Assembly (NCBI RefSeq): GCF_025602895.1
Contig: NW_026516454.1
Coordinates: 1 to 39,236 of the forward strand
Reading direction: 5' to 3'
Source of the DNA: Polychytrium aggregatum
Taxonomy: Eukaryota > Chytridiomycota > Chytridiomycetes > Polychytriales
DNA: 39,236 bases
This document shows positions 1 to 10,244 of this stretch, in pieces. The stretch's first letter is position 1; every line of letters starts with the position of its first letter. The notes under the pieces are model-generated. The model saw nothing but the letters and a program-made list of their open reading frames with translations, was not told where the DNA came from and searched no databases. The position numbers were made by a program, and so were the translations under genes.

Positions 1-1144
1 CTCCAGACATCTTGACGTTGACGCCATAGTGCCGCATCTCGATCTCGTTGGTATCGCTGTTGTAGTTGAACAAAACGACTCGGCGAGCCTCTGCCAGTTT
101 GATCTATGGAGACGGGGGTAGCGAAGCAAAGTTATTATGGGTTACTACTGGTTGCAGAAGTGCTGTACCGTGCGACGGGGCATACGGCGTGGGATCAGGG
201 GCTGCACCGATGGAGGAAACAGCGCCTTGAGCTCAGGTTGTAGTGGGCACATACTGTTGAGACGTTGATGGTTGGGAATAGGTTCTGGAGGATGGTTGCG
301 ACAAGTTTCATGTGCTTGCTCTCGGGCGAGAAGTTGTTCAAAACGATCTGGCAGGACCCGATAGATTAGCCATTCAGTGTGCCCCCAGATAGCCACAAAT
401 GTGCACGGCATGCAGATATGGAGGGCCAGAGCGTACCAGCGGCGCAGTTTTGTAGTCGTTTCCGGGCGACTTGGGTGTCTTTTGCAGCGCCAGCACATCC
501 TTTGTTAGAGAGTAGGACGCAATCTGGAAATGCACGGTGGGCCCGCGGGGAAACCGGGCGATACGCAGGTTGGGACCCTTCTCGGTTCGGGAGAAGATGA
601 CGCTGTGGGTGACGCCAAAGTGCGAGGCGATGCTCAGGAAGTCTCTGAGCTTGTTCCCCTTGCGCTCCTGTGGACCGAGCATCCAGGGATGAGTATTGCA
701 AACACAGCGATGCACAGCCGCGAGACAGCAGAGACGTCTTCGCCTCGGGGATGAAGGTTCGTGCTGTGGAGTGGCCTGAGCCGACTCGGCATGGCTGCAC
801 GGCCAAGCTGGTTGGCGACCGAGCTTCTTACCCGGAGCTTAGAGGCCGTGTTGGGCTCCATGACCCGTCGAAAGTCCTTGACGAGGTGGCAGAGCGAGTT
901 TCCGACGACTCCTGATTTTACAACAAAGGATCGCGGGACCTTCCCAAGGTCCTCCGGCTGGTCCTTAACGTGGGTCCTGGTTTTTCTTCTCTGGGGACGG
1001 CCACGGGCAGACAGGCAAGGTCAGGGCAATGCGACGAGAGAGGCAGCCAGACCGTTCGGAAGAGCAGCGCTGCAGCAGCGGCAGCGCAACGAGTGCATCC
1101 GGAAAGCCCGTGCATCCGGCCGAGACACCCACCTTGCCGCCCAT
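1..1144 (-). CDS. SSF1: Ssf1/Peter Pan (PPAN) Brix-domain ribosome biogenesis factor, partial at left edge
   Basis: The product should act in the nucleolus in 60S pre-ribosome (27S pre-rRNA) maturation, as Ssf1/PPAN does. Exons read on the minus strand are 1144-1133, 990-832, 667-437, 347-255 and 103-<1, joined in frame with GT-AG introns. The first exon is only 12 nt (MGGK) and is followed by RRKTRTHVKD, the basic N-terminus typical of Ssf1. The Brix domain follows: SLCHLVKDFRRVMEPNTASK, then NKLRDFLSIASHFGVTHSVI, the family signature LRIARFPRGPT, then IVLNNFSPESKHMKLV, and RRVVLFNYNSDTNEIEMRHY at the window edge. About 199 residues are visible; the C-terminal half lies outside. The ATG was chosen because the frame upstream of the second exon is closed by a stop and the first exon restores the basic start. 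The gene is divergent from the secreted-protein gene. Family assignment is firm; the 12-nt first exon is an inference. Confidence 0.9.
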
Positions 1145-1820
1145 CTCGAGAGTCTGTCAACGCAAGCAGGGGATGGAGGTCCGGGAGGTTGGTTGATCAG
1201 CCGCAGAGCGATCGGCGTTGCCAGGCGAGCCGAAGCGAGCCGAGGCGAAACAAAAAACAAAAAACCTGTGTCACCAGCCGACACTGCGCAACTCCGACCA
1301 ATGTCTTTGGCTGGCGCACCCAAGGGCGATGGCCATGGACAAGACCATGCAGTCTTTGGAGCAGCGTCGGTCCGTAGTGCTGCTCCGTGGCCGACGAAGC
1401 GGCGGGATAGCCCCGAGGGTCGCATAGGCGGAGCCGGTCGCTGAGGTGTGTCTGGAGTGTATGTCGGGCATGCAACTGGGGCAAACGCAATCGGCATGGC
1501 GGGTACAACAGAGTCGGCATATCGAATGTGGCCGAAGTGCACTATCAGCGGCGGATCGGCTTTGTGATTTCAATCTCCACCGCCTCTCCGTCTTATATGT
1601 TCCGCCTGTCTGTGGGTCTTGGGCCCTTGTCTTTTCACTTCCTCGCCCTGTCCCGATGGCCGTCCCTGGTGGCCGACCCTTGTCTTTCCTCTTCCCGAGT
1701 GCGTGCAGGCCGACCCTCGCCGACGGTCCCTGGGCTCTCTTGGTCAAGGCGACTCAAATACCGGCCTCGTCGAGCTCGAGTTTCCCGGGTTGCCATATTC
1801 TTCATATCACCGTCTCTATC
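1145..1820. other. Divergent intergenic region, SSF1 / secreted protein
   Basis: This stretch of about 680 bp holds the promoters of two divergent genes. It is GC-rich and no coding exon with splice support was recognised. A TATA-like ttatat lies near 1593, about 225 bp upstream of the plus-strand ATG, too weak to call as a promoter. Confidence 0.5.
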
Positions 1821-2645
1821 ATGTCTCGCTTCCTGTCACTGATCGTGCTGCTGCTGCTCGTTCTCCTTGCATGCCCCGATACCTCGGTGGCCCAAGACAC
1901 ACCCGAGCAACCACCAGGGGCCACCGCATCTTGCAGCGATGCAAAATCCGAGGCATCAGCGGTGCTGGCTACCGTAAGTTCAGCGCAGATAGTCCCTGTC
2001 GATGTGGATCGGCATCAGGACCAGGCAAGTACGCCAGTATCGTTGACTTATGATCGATCTAACCCACAGCGCTCTTCATTGCACTCTCAGGTATGCGACC
2101 GCAACCACACCGAGATGCTGCAAGTCTACGCAAATGCAACCGAGTTCTACAGCATGGTTTGCTCCAGCGCAAGCTGCTCGGTGGCCATCGCACAGGCAAC
2201 CGCCAACGTCAGCATCGCGGTAAGTCGGGCACAACATGTCCACCTCGAGATCCGCTTCCCACGACGCTTCGGGATGCTGACCAGCACGGCACCATTCTCC
2301 AGTGCGGCGAGCAGCTCGACAATCAAACACAAGCCTTTGTCGATATCTTCTCCCGGCCCTGGCACAACACACTCTGCCGAACGGGCAGCACGGAGCCGTA
2401 CTGCATCCTCGAGATCATCGACTTGCTGCGGCAAATCGATGTCGGTGCCGACTCGACAGACATGTGCACACGGTAGGCTTCTGCGCATTGTCGGGTCTCG
2501 CCAGATCAAGTGCCATGATCGTCCGGCGGTCAAGCACCGTGATCATTTGGCTAACTACAGTTGACACAACCTGAATCCCGTTTCCGCCATAGATGTGTTC
2601 AGCGCAATCTGCGACTCGTTCCTGGACTTTTGGGACAGGCGGTAA
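1821..2645 (+). CDS. Small secreted cysteine-rich protein, four exons
   Basis: I do not recognise a named family with confidence; fungal small secreted proteins with several cysteine pairs look similar. Proposed exons are 1821-1973, 2091-2219, 2285-2472 and 2603-2645, giving about 170 aa. The start MSRFLSLIVLLLLVLLA is a strong signal peptide, probably cleaved after VAQ, which predicts export. The mature part has nine cysteines (contexts SCS, VCD, VCSS, SCSV, QCGE, LCRT, YCIL, MCTR, ICDS) and four N-glycosylation sequons (NHT, NAT, NVS, NQT). Introns have GTAAGT or GTAGGC donors. The end is uncertain: the final TAA at 2643 overlaps a good donor (GTAAGG at 2642), so a fifth exon between about 2715 and 2910 is possible, where serine- and threonine-rich frames exist. 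The function could be cell wall, adhesion or effector-like; nothing in the sequence decides this. Confidence 0.65.
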
Positions 2646-3132
2646 GGTGCCTGCATGCACGCTCTGTCCCTCTGGCACACCCTGGTTCTGACACATGCGA
2701 TGGTTTGGCGTCCCAGGGATCAAATCTTGTCAAGCACTATCGGTCCTGGTGCGGCCCCGCCTCGGTATCGGCATCGACAACCGAGGACAGCGGGAGCGCT
2801 GCCCCGTCGCCATGCACGGAGATCCGGCCATTCCAGAGCAACCGACTACACTCGGCGGGCAGTAATAAATGCCCGCGGCGCCGTCATCGGCACCGGTCGC
2901 AGGCGAGCGAATGACGGAGTTGCTTTGAATCCCAGTCGAATATATCGTGCTGTGTATGAGAGTACAATCTCTGCGTTCGGGTTGGGACTGCGGGTCGTCC
3001 GTGCCGGCTGCGAAGGACGACAGCGCCATGGACATCCGCGGGATGGCATCATCATCCACATCGGCTCTCGTCCTCGCGCCATCGTTGCTGCGTTGCTGTG
3101 CCGACCCCTGCTTTGTCGTGTCTGCGATCTGC

Positions 3133-3184
3133 CTGCTTGCTTGCTCTGCTTGCTTGCTCTGCTTGCTTGCTCTGCTTGCTTGTG
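3133..3184. repeat. 13-bp tandem repeat, four copies
   Basis: Four consecutive copies of ctgcttgcttgct, the last diverging at its end. The unit is itself built of the tetramer gctt. It lies about 250 bp upstream of the TPPII start. Confidence 0.9.
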
Positions 3185-3369
3185 TTGCATCGATCTCCTG
3201 CCTCCACCCGCTCGTTGTGTGGTTCGCCCTCGTCGCCCACTCGCTCGCGCAGCCGTCGTGGGCGCTGTCTGTCCTCCCATCTTCCGTTGCTGGGCCAGAG
3301 ATCGGAACGGAGGCGAGCCACGGGGGGCTCGCTTGCCTTGTTCGTCCGTCGCCAGCCCCATGAACAGCC

Positions 3370-3376
3370 TATTTAA
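3370..3376 (+). promoter_or_regulatory. TATA-like box of the TPPII gene
   Basis: TATTTAA lies 54 bp upstream of the TPPII ATG and is followed by a pyrimidine-rich leader. The position and context suit a core promoter, but this is only a sequence match. Confidence 0.4.
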
Positions 3377-3429
3377 CCCGATCGCCTGCCCCCCCCCGCC
3401 TGTCCGCACGCATCCAGACAGCCCGCACC

Positions 3430-6400
3430 ATGGTCCAAAAATTCCCCTTCGATGGCATGCTGCCAAAGCATGTGAGTCGGCCGTGTCTTTCCGGATGTGC
3501 CCGCGGGCAACTCTCCCCTGCCTCGATCCGCTGTGGCCGGTCCCTGCCTCCCGCATGGCTCCTGTCGTTGTTGCTGAATGTGTGCTGCTGTCCTGGCCCG
3601 TGTCTTCTGCAGGAAACCCAAGCCTTCTCTTTCATCTCGAACCATCCCGAGGTAACGCTGCTGCTGCATGCCGCAATCTCATCCAATCGGCCGCTTCTTG
3701 GTTGCGACTCACCGGATCTCGATTCCCCACAGTACGATGGCCGCGGAACAGTCATCGCCATCTTGGATACCGGTGCGTTGCGACAGCTTGGCTGCTCTCT
3801 CTCTGGCTTGCAATACCGACTCTGCGAACACTGCGGCGCATCAGCCTGCTAATCTTCTCCTCGCTGGCTGCTCTGCTGGCCATCATTTCGTGGGACGCAG
3901 GCGTCGATCCCGGCTCCCCGGGTCTGCAGGTTACCAGCGACGGCAAGCCCAAGGTCATCGACACCATCGACTGCACGGGCTCTGGCGATGTCTCCATGAG
4001 CACCGTCGTTGAGGCCACCGTCGTCACCGAGGAGGACGGCACTGTCAAGCGCACCTTGCAGGGTCTCTCCGGCCGAACCCTGGCCATCGGCAACTGGGAG
4101 AACCCAACGGGCAAATACCGTCTTGGTGTCAAGTCCTACGTCGACCTGTTCCCCCACGATGCTCTCGACCGTCTGAAGAAGGTATCCTGCAGGCTGGCCG
4201 TGTGTGTGCTCGGTTGCTCCGGAGTCGCTGCTGCATCGCTTCCGTCTGCATCTACCGCTGGCTGCACGCCGAGCGGATAAACCTGCAGTCCGCACCCAGC
4301 AGCCTGATCAGCGCTGTCGTTTCAAACGGTCGATGGAGGACTGCTGACCATTATTCCACCGTCTTGCTCTGCAGGATCGCATCAAGGCCTTTGAGCTTGA
4401 GCACCACAAGCTCGCCACCAGCGCCCAGGACCGCCTCGCTCAGTTCGAGCGCGATCACCCTACTCCTTCCGAGGAGGAGGAGAAGATCAAGGCGGACCTC
4501 AAAGCTCAGGTCGAGGTCCTCCGGGACCAGATCAAGGGCTTCAAAGATCCCGGCATGATTTTTGTGAGTGATCTGAGCCCGCTACGGCGTCCCGTCTCGG
4601 CTGCGGCCACATTGTCGTTCTAGATCCACATGCTGACTCTCAAGCCCTTTCCCTTTGCAGGATGCTGTTGTCTTCCACGACGGCACCAAGTGGCGCGCCG
4701 TTGTGGATATCTCCCAGAGCGGCAACCTCGAAGGTAGAAAGCGATAGAGCGGTTGGGTGGGTTTGCGCGGGCGCAGCTGGCCAGATAGACTTGGGCAGGC
4801 GCAGATATATGGGTGCTCCATTGAACCGAAGCACTTTGATCAGAGGATATGCGGCTCTAGTTCAGCCCTGTCTGGTCTGCTCCAGTCTGGTTTGGTCCGG
4901 TCCAGTCGAACACGGCGGCTAATCGGTTTCGCTTGCAGGCCTGCCCCTGCTGACCAACTATGCCGACGAGCGGCAGTTCGTCCGGTTCGACGACCGCAGC
5001 TATCTCAACTTCTCTGTCAACATTTACGATGAGGGCGAGTCGCTCAGGTAGGTGTCGAACGCTGCTCCATGGTCGGTTGTCTTTCGCTATGGCACCGTTA
5101 ATGGTGTGCGGGTGGATTCGCTTCCCTGGCCCTAACCTTGATCGTTGCGCCCGCAACCTGCGACCAGCATCGTGTCTCTTGCAGGTAATTGCCATGACAT
5201 GCTCGTTGCGCTGCCTGCCAAGCATGAGCAGATATGCCGTGCATTATCGGTTCTGGCCTGGCATTGATCCCGGTTGTGTTTTGCCAGGTACCCACGGCAA
5301 CCACGTCGCAGCCATCACCGCTGCTTACTTCCCCGAAGATCCCCGACTGAACGGCGTAAGTATCGGCGTCGCTTGCTGCCCATACCGCAGCACACAAATG
5401 GCGCTTTGCGCAGGCCTTACTGTGCCCTAACGGTCTGCGATGATTCCGTGAATCGACAGGTTGCTCCTGGAGCCCAGATCATCTCCCTGAAGATTGGCGA
5501 CAACCGTCTTGGTAAAGCTTGTTGTCCCGCTCGGTGGTCTCGGCACCTCTACTCGCACGGCCGCTCGGGAAATCAATCTTGACGACGCTGACGCTGAGCT
5601 CCCTCCTCGCACCATTCCAGGATCGGCCGAATGCAGCGCTGGCCTGGTGCGTGCTGCCATCGAGCTTGCTCGCCTCAAGTGCGACCTGGCCAACATCTCG
5701 TACGGAGAGGCTGCTGCCATCCCAAACCAAGGGCGTTTCATCGAGATCTTGCGTGACGAGGTCATCAACAAGAGCAACTGCGTTGTTGTGTCGTCGGCCG
5801 GCAACGAGGGCCCCGCTCTCAGCACGCTTGGTGCTCCCGGCGGCACTTCCTCCGGCGTCATCGGCGTCGGCGCTTATGTCTGCCACTCGATGATGGATGC
5901 CGAGCACTCGCTGCTCAAGCGCGTGGACGAGACTCCCTACACCTGGTCCTCCCGTGGCCCCACCACCGATGGCGACGTTGGTGTCGATATCTTTGCTCCA
6001 GGCAAGTAATCTTGAACATGCGGTGCTCACACGTGTTCATACGGGCCTATGCGTGCTGCATGTGGACGAACTTGGACTGACTTGAGTATACATACAGGTG
6101 CCGCGATCACCTCTGTTCCTCAGTACACCATCCAGGCCGCCCAGCTCATGAACGGCACATCCATGTCGAGCCCCAATGCCTGCGGCTGCTTGGCTCTGGT
6201 AAGTGGGACTGCCACGGCGGAGTTTGTGATGGCCAGCTGCAGATGCCTTGGGTGCTGGAGCAAGCGTAGTGGGGCAACGTCAGCGCTATACTCACGCAGT
6301 CGCTCTGGATTACGAACGCGCACAGCTCGTCTCGGGTCTCAAGGCCGAGGGCATCTACTACACGCCGTATCTGCTCAAGTCCGCTATCCAGTACTCCGGC

Positions 6401-9400
6401 AAGGATGTCCAGGACCCCCTGGGCACCAAGTTCATACAAGTCGAGCAGGCCTGGGAGCACCTGAACAAGCTCGTGGGCCCCACCAAGGGCAATTACGATG
6501 CGAACGATGTAAGCATGATAAGCGTGGCGATGTAGCGGCGTCCCAGTCGAGCAGTTGCAGTGCTGACAGCGTCTGACCGGCCATCGCGATACCTTGGCGG
6601 CTAAACAGATTTCTCTCGCTGACCTGGAGAAGCTCGTCGGAGGCAAGAAGCTGCACTACGATGTGCATTACGATGTATGTATTCGATGTGCTAGCGGCTG
6701 ATGCAGAGGCGGCGCTATGATATGTGCGGCATGCGCGCGGGATGCAGTTGATGCAAGATCGATTGCTGCGAGCTTGGATATCGTAACATAGGTCCTCGGA
6801 CTGAAGTTGACGCCCGGGTGGGTCCGTTTGATTTCCAGATCTCGGTCAAGGACCGCCAGAACGCCCGCGGCATCTATCTCCGCGAGCTGCAGGAAACCAC
6901 CTCTGTCTCGCAGAGCCTTGTCAGTGTCGACCCCAAGTTCCCCAACCACGACGATCCGGCCCAGAACCCCCTGAAGCTCAAGCTGGAATGCTATGTGTCG
7001 CTCGTGACCACACAGAAGTGGATCAGCGCCCCGTCGCACATCTACATCAACAACGGCGGCCGCGCCTTCTCCGTTCGGGTCGATCCCACCAATCTGGCCC
7101 CTGGCCTGCACTTTGGCGAGGTTCTCGCCATCGACAGCACCGCCCCAGAGCTGGGCCCGCTCTTCAGAGTGCCCGTGACTGTGTGCAAGCCCGAGGTGGT
7201 CGAGAATGCCCTGGTCAAGTACAACAACCTCAGCTTCGAGCCCGGCACCATCATCCGCAAGTTTGTGAGCGTTCCGACCGAGGCCAACTTTGCCGAGCTG
7301 ACCGTGCGCATCGACAACCGCGACGCCCCCGGCATCTTCATTGCCCATCTTGTCCAGCTGCAGGCCCAGACCTCGTTTGCCAAGAACGAGCACAGCTACT
7401 GGCTCGGCCTCAACAACACCGGGACCCGTGACAGCGACGACAAGAATGTCTACAAAAAGACCCTCTCTGTCCTTCCTGGCGTGACCCTCGAGGTCTGTCT
7501 GGCGCAATTCTGGTCGACGCTCGATGAGTCTACTGTCAGCGTCGAGGTTGTCTTCCACGGGATTGGCGTGGTTTCGTCTGGCTGTGCCCTCGGCGACAGC
7601 AGCGTCACCGCCGGTGGAACGAACATTTGGCTCAACAGCGGCAACAACGGATTCGACCGTCTCGACATTGTCGCTGGTATCCGAAAGGAGAACATTGCCC
7701 TCAAGGCCAATCTTGGTGAGTGTGCCGAATGCCACAGTGGATTCCTGCCGTGCAGCCTCGTCTCGCCTCGTCTCTCCGATCCCGCTCGCTCGCTGCCTTT
7801 CCAGCAGACCGGACTGTTGGCTGAAAGGCTGGCTCGCTCTGATTCGTATCCATTCGCCTTTGTCATCGACAGACATCCACCGTCGCTCGATCCGCCCGTC
7901 CGAGACATTGACGGCTCCCCTCAAGTCGCGCGATGTCTTGCCGGACGGCCGCCAGCTCCATGAGCTTGTCCTGACCTACACAGTCAAGACTGCCGCCGCC
8001 GCCAAGACCACGTTCCGGTTCCCTAAACTCAATGACGTCCTGTACGATAGCGCTGTGGAGGGATTCTTTGTTGTCGTTTTTGACGCCAACAAGAAGGTGG
8101 TCTCGTCGCAGGTAAGGGTTTGCGGATCGTGTCGCCTTCCCCTCGGGCTGGAGCAAATGGGCGTGTGTGGACGCGAAGGTGGATGAAGAATCGGAATCGG
8201 CAGACGCCAGACGACCGATGCCGGACGACAAAAATCGGCCGACAGTCACCGGGAGGCGCATGCTCTTTCGTAGGGACTCAGATCCGATTGCAATATCGCC
8301 CCGGATAGCCGCTTGGCTCCGAAAGCTCATCGCGGCTGGTGCCTAACGCATCGAACTTGGCTTTGTCCATCCAGTATACCTTTAGCGATCGCACCAAGAA
8401 CGTTGACCTGAACGAAGGCACCTACACCGTGCGAGCCCAGGTTGTCTCGGGATCCGTCGAGCTTCTCGACAAGCTCAGCAGCATGCCCTTGATTGCAGAT
8501 GCCGCCTTCAAAGCCGCTTCGCTGCCGGTGTACTCAGCCATCTCGGATCTGATTGCGGGCTCGAGCGCCGGCCTCAAGACCAAGTCGCTCAAGAAGGGCG
8601 AGCGCACCGCGGCCTGGGTGGGTCCTCTGGACGACTCGAGCCTGCCCAAGGGTGCCCAGCCCGGCGATTTGCTGATTGGCACAGTGGAGGTCGCCGGGGA
8701 TGGCGCCTCGATCGACGGAGGGCTCTACAAGGCCTTCTACCTCGTCCCCAGCGAGAAAAAGTCTGCCGACAAGCCCGCCAAGACCGCCGAGGAGCCCAAG
8801 AGCGATGCCGAGCAGCTCAAGGAGGCCATCCGCGATCTCGAGATCAGCTGGATCAAGAAGATCAAGGACGAGGATGTGCTCAAGGCCCTGACCGAGAAGC
8901 TCCATGCCGAGTACCCGACGCATCTGCCCCTCCTTACTACTCGCCTCGAGGCTCTTGCTGACAAGATCAAGTCTGCTGAGGACGCCGAGCTGCTTGCCGA
9001 GATCCAGACCCTGATCGACACGGTGCTGCAGGTTGTGGATCTGGACCAGCTCGCGATCTATTTCGGCGTCCAGCACGACCTCACAAGCGAGCGCGAGAAG
9101 CAGCGCAAGAAGGAAAAGGACGCCCAGAAGGATGCAGTCATCCTGGCGCTCCGAACTCGTGCCAAGGTTCTGCAACTCCAGGTCCAGAAGCTCGACGGCA
9201 AGAAGGACGAAGCCGAAGCCCCGCAAGAGTCGGACGCCGATGTTCCTCCCGTGAGCGAGAAGGAGGACTTGACCAAGCAGTACGATCAGACCCTCGAGGA
9301 ATATGCCAAGTGGCAGGCTGACCAGTACAGCAACGGTGCCTTCCTGAAGCTCTGGGCCTGGAGAGAGTCGCAGAAGGGACTCTATGGCCAGGTTCTGAAG

Positions 9401-9568
9401 CACCTCAACAAGTATCTCGCCGAGGCCAAGAACCTCGAGTCGCCCGAGTGGAAGGAGCTCAGCGCTCTTCGACGCGAGATCTACAGCGCCCTTGGCTGGA
9501 CGATCTGGAAGGACTATGAGGAGACGTGGTCTGTCCTGAACGAGCCCAAGTCGTATGCCCCGTTTTAA
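3430..9568 (+). CDS. TPP2: Tripeptidyl-peptidase II (subtilisin-like serine exopeptidase, S8)
   Basis: TPPII is a giant cytosolic exopeptidase that removes N-terminal tripeptides downstream of the proteasome. Exons: 3430-3471, 3613-3651, 3733-3772, 3901-4181, 4375-4563, 4661-4733, 4939-5047, 5168-5184, 5288-5355, 5460-5511, 5621-6001, 6098-6198, 6326-6508, 6609-6674, 6839-7715, 7873-8111 and 8375-9568, total 1316 aa against about 1250 in animals. The catalytic triad is visible: Asp39 (AILDTG), His266 (GTHGNHVA) and Ser452 (NGTSMSSP), with oxyanion Asn365 (SSAGNEGP). The long insert between Asp and His typical of TPPII is present, as are GIYLRE and the [11 protein letters not shown] region. 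The lysine/glutamate-rich helical C-terminus has no recognised second enzyme. The ATG context is caccATGg. Intron 11 is GC-AG and exon 8 is 17 nt. The junction at 6674/6839 is chosen because it gives [17 protein letters not shown] in frame. The gene is convergent with the chitinase. Confidence 0.95.
5168..5184 (+). other. TPP2: 17-nt micro-exon of TPPII
   Basis: The exon is flanked by cgaccag upstream and gtaatt downstream. It supplies one base of a Ser codon, IVSLA, and one base of the following Gly. Inclusion gives [16 protein letters not shown] leading into the catalytic His; skipping it breaks the frame (17 nt) and removes a segment conserved in TPPII. Confidence 0.85.
6002..6097 (+). other. 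TPP2: GC-AG intron in TPPII
   Basis: The donor is CCAG|GCAAGT and the acceptor is ATACAG|GT. The splice joins FAPG to AAITSVPQ without a frame break, matching the APGGAI-type sequence in this part of the subtilisin domain. A GT donor four bases downstream (gtaatc) would shift the frame. Confidence 0.85.
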
Positions 9569-10244
9569 GGCCCTCTCTCGTTGCTTCTTCTCCACACCGG
9601 AGAGGGAGGGGAATGTGTGCATGATTATGATTATGATTATGATTGACGTTCAAGCGGGAGTGAAGCAAATACCGCAACCGCGTTTGTGCTCCGCCATCCG
9701 AGATGATACATGCATATCCATGGATGAACTGCAGTTGAATACACAACCAGTCTCATGATGTGTTGGGAGAGAAACACTTTGGAGTGTCCACAGAACGAAA
9801 CGAGAGACACTCCGAGTATGAATGCTCATTGACCGTGGTTGTGTTTTCGAATGGGAATGCACACGCCCATCGATCGTTTGCCAGTGGGGTCCACGGACAT
9901 TACATCCAAGACGGAGATGACTGCAACCGCTGGCGGCAACAATGGCGGGGTAATGGCTTGACGCGACAACGTCCCGATGCGACCCTCGTTGGTGAGACAG
10001 CCCGACCCTTCATTCTGTTGACTTTGCAGGGGCTGTATTTCTAGCTCCATTAGGGCAGCAAGTGCAACCAATACTTTCAGAGGATACATAGACAATGAGG
10101 ACAGAACAGCCAGGGATGGTGGTGGTGGAGGGGGGGGAGCGGACGAGGTTTGGCTGGATTACACGTTGTCAAGAGCAGTCGAGACTGGGTCAAAGAGGAG
10201 GGTGCGCGAAGCTGACCCTGCGCAGATACCATCCATCAAGGGAT
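9569..10244. other. Convergent intergenic region, TPPII / chitinase
   Basis: This is the shared 3' flank of two convergent genes, with a hexamer repeat at 9621-9644. No exon with splice or homology support was seen. The open frames on both strands here are short and unsupported. Confidence 0.5.
9621..9644. repeat. Hexanucleotide repeat (ATGATT)4
   Basis: Four perfect copies of atgatt lie about 50 bp downstream of the TPPII stop, in the presumed 3' UTR. Confidence 0.9.

Larger units (their letters stand above)
2646..3429. other. Intergenic region upstream of TPPII
   Basis: This region holds the possible 3' end of the secreted-protein gene, a 13-bp tandem repeat (3133-3184), and the TPPII promoter with a TATA-like box and a C-rich run at about 3389-3397. 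Long open frames across it on both strands are low-complexity products of GC-rich and repeat sequence, not genes. Confidence 0.5.

Noticed and set aside
1446..2564. 372-codon frame covering the secreted protein
   Set aside because: The upstream part lacks protein-like character and the later part reads through introns. The signal peptide at 1821 and splice signals define a better model.
2655..4280. 541-codon open frame on the plus strand
   Set aside because: It crosses the repeat-rich intergenic region and reads TPPII exons and introns in one line. Only its part at 3901-4181 is real coding sequence.
6675..6838. TPPII acceptor at 6791 (catag)
   Set aside because: Used with the strong gtatgt donor it breaks the frame. 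The ttccag acceptor at 6838 keeps phase and gives the conserved GIYLRE region.
6668..7924. 418-codon open frame antisense to TPPII
   Set aside because: It lies opposite a firmly identified exon and arises from GC-rich codon usage. It has no family features.
8534..9622. 362-codon Leu-rich open frame antisense to the TPPII C-terminus
   Set aside because: It is the complement of Lys/Glu-rich coding sequence, which reads as Leu-rich on the other strand.
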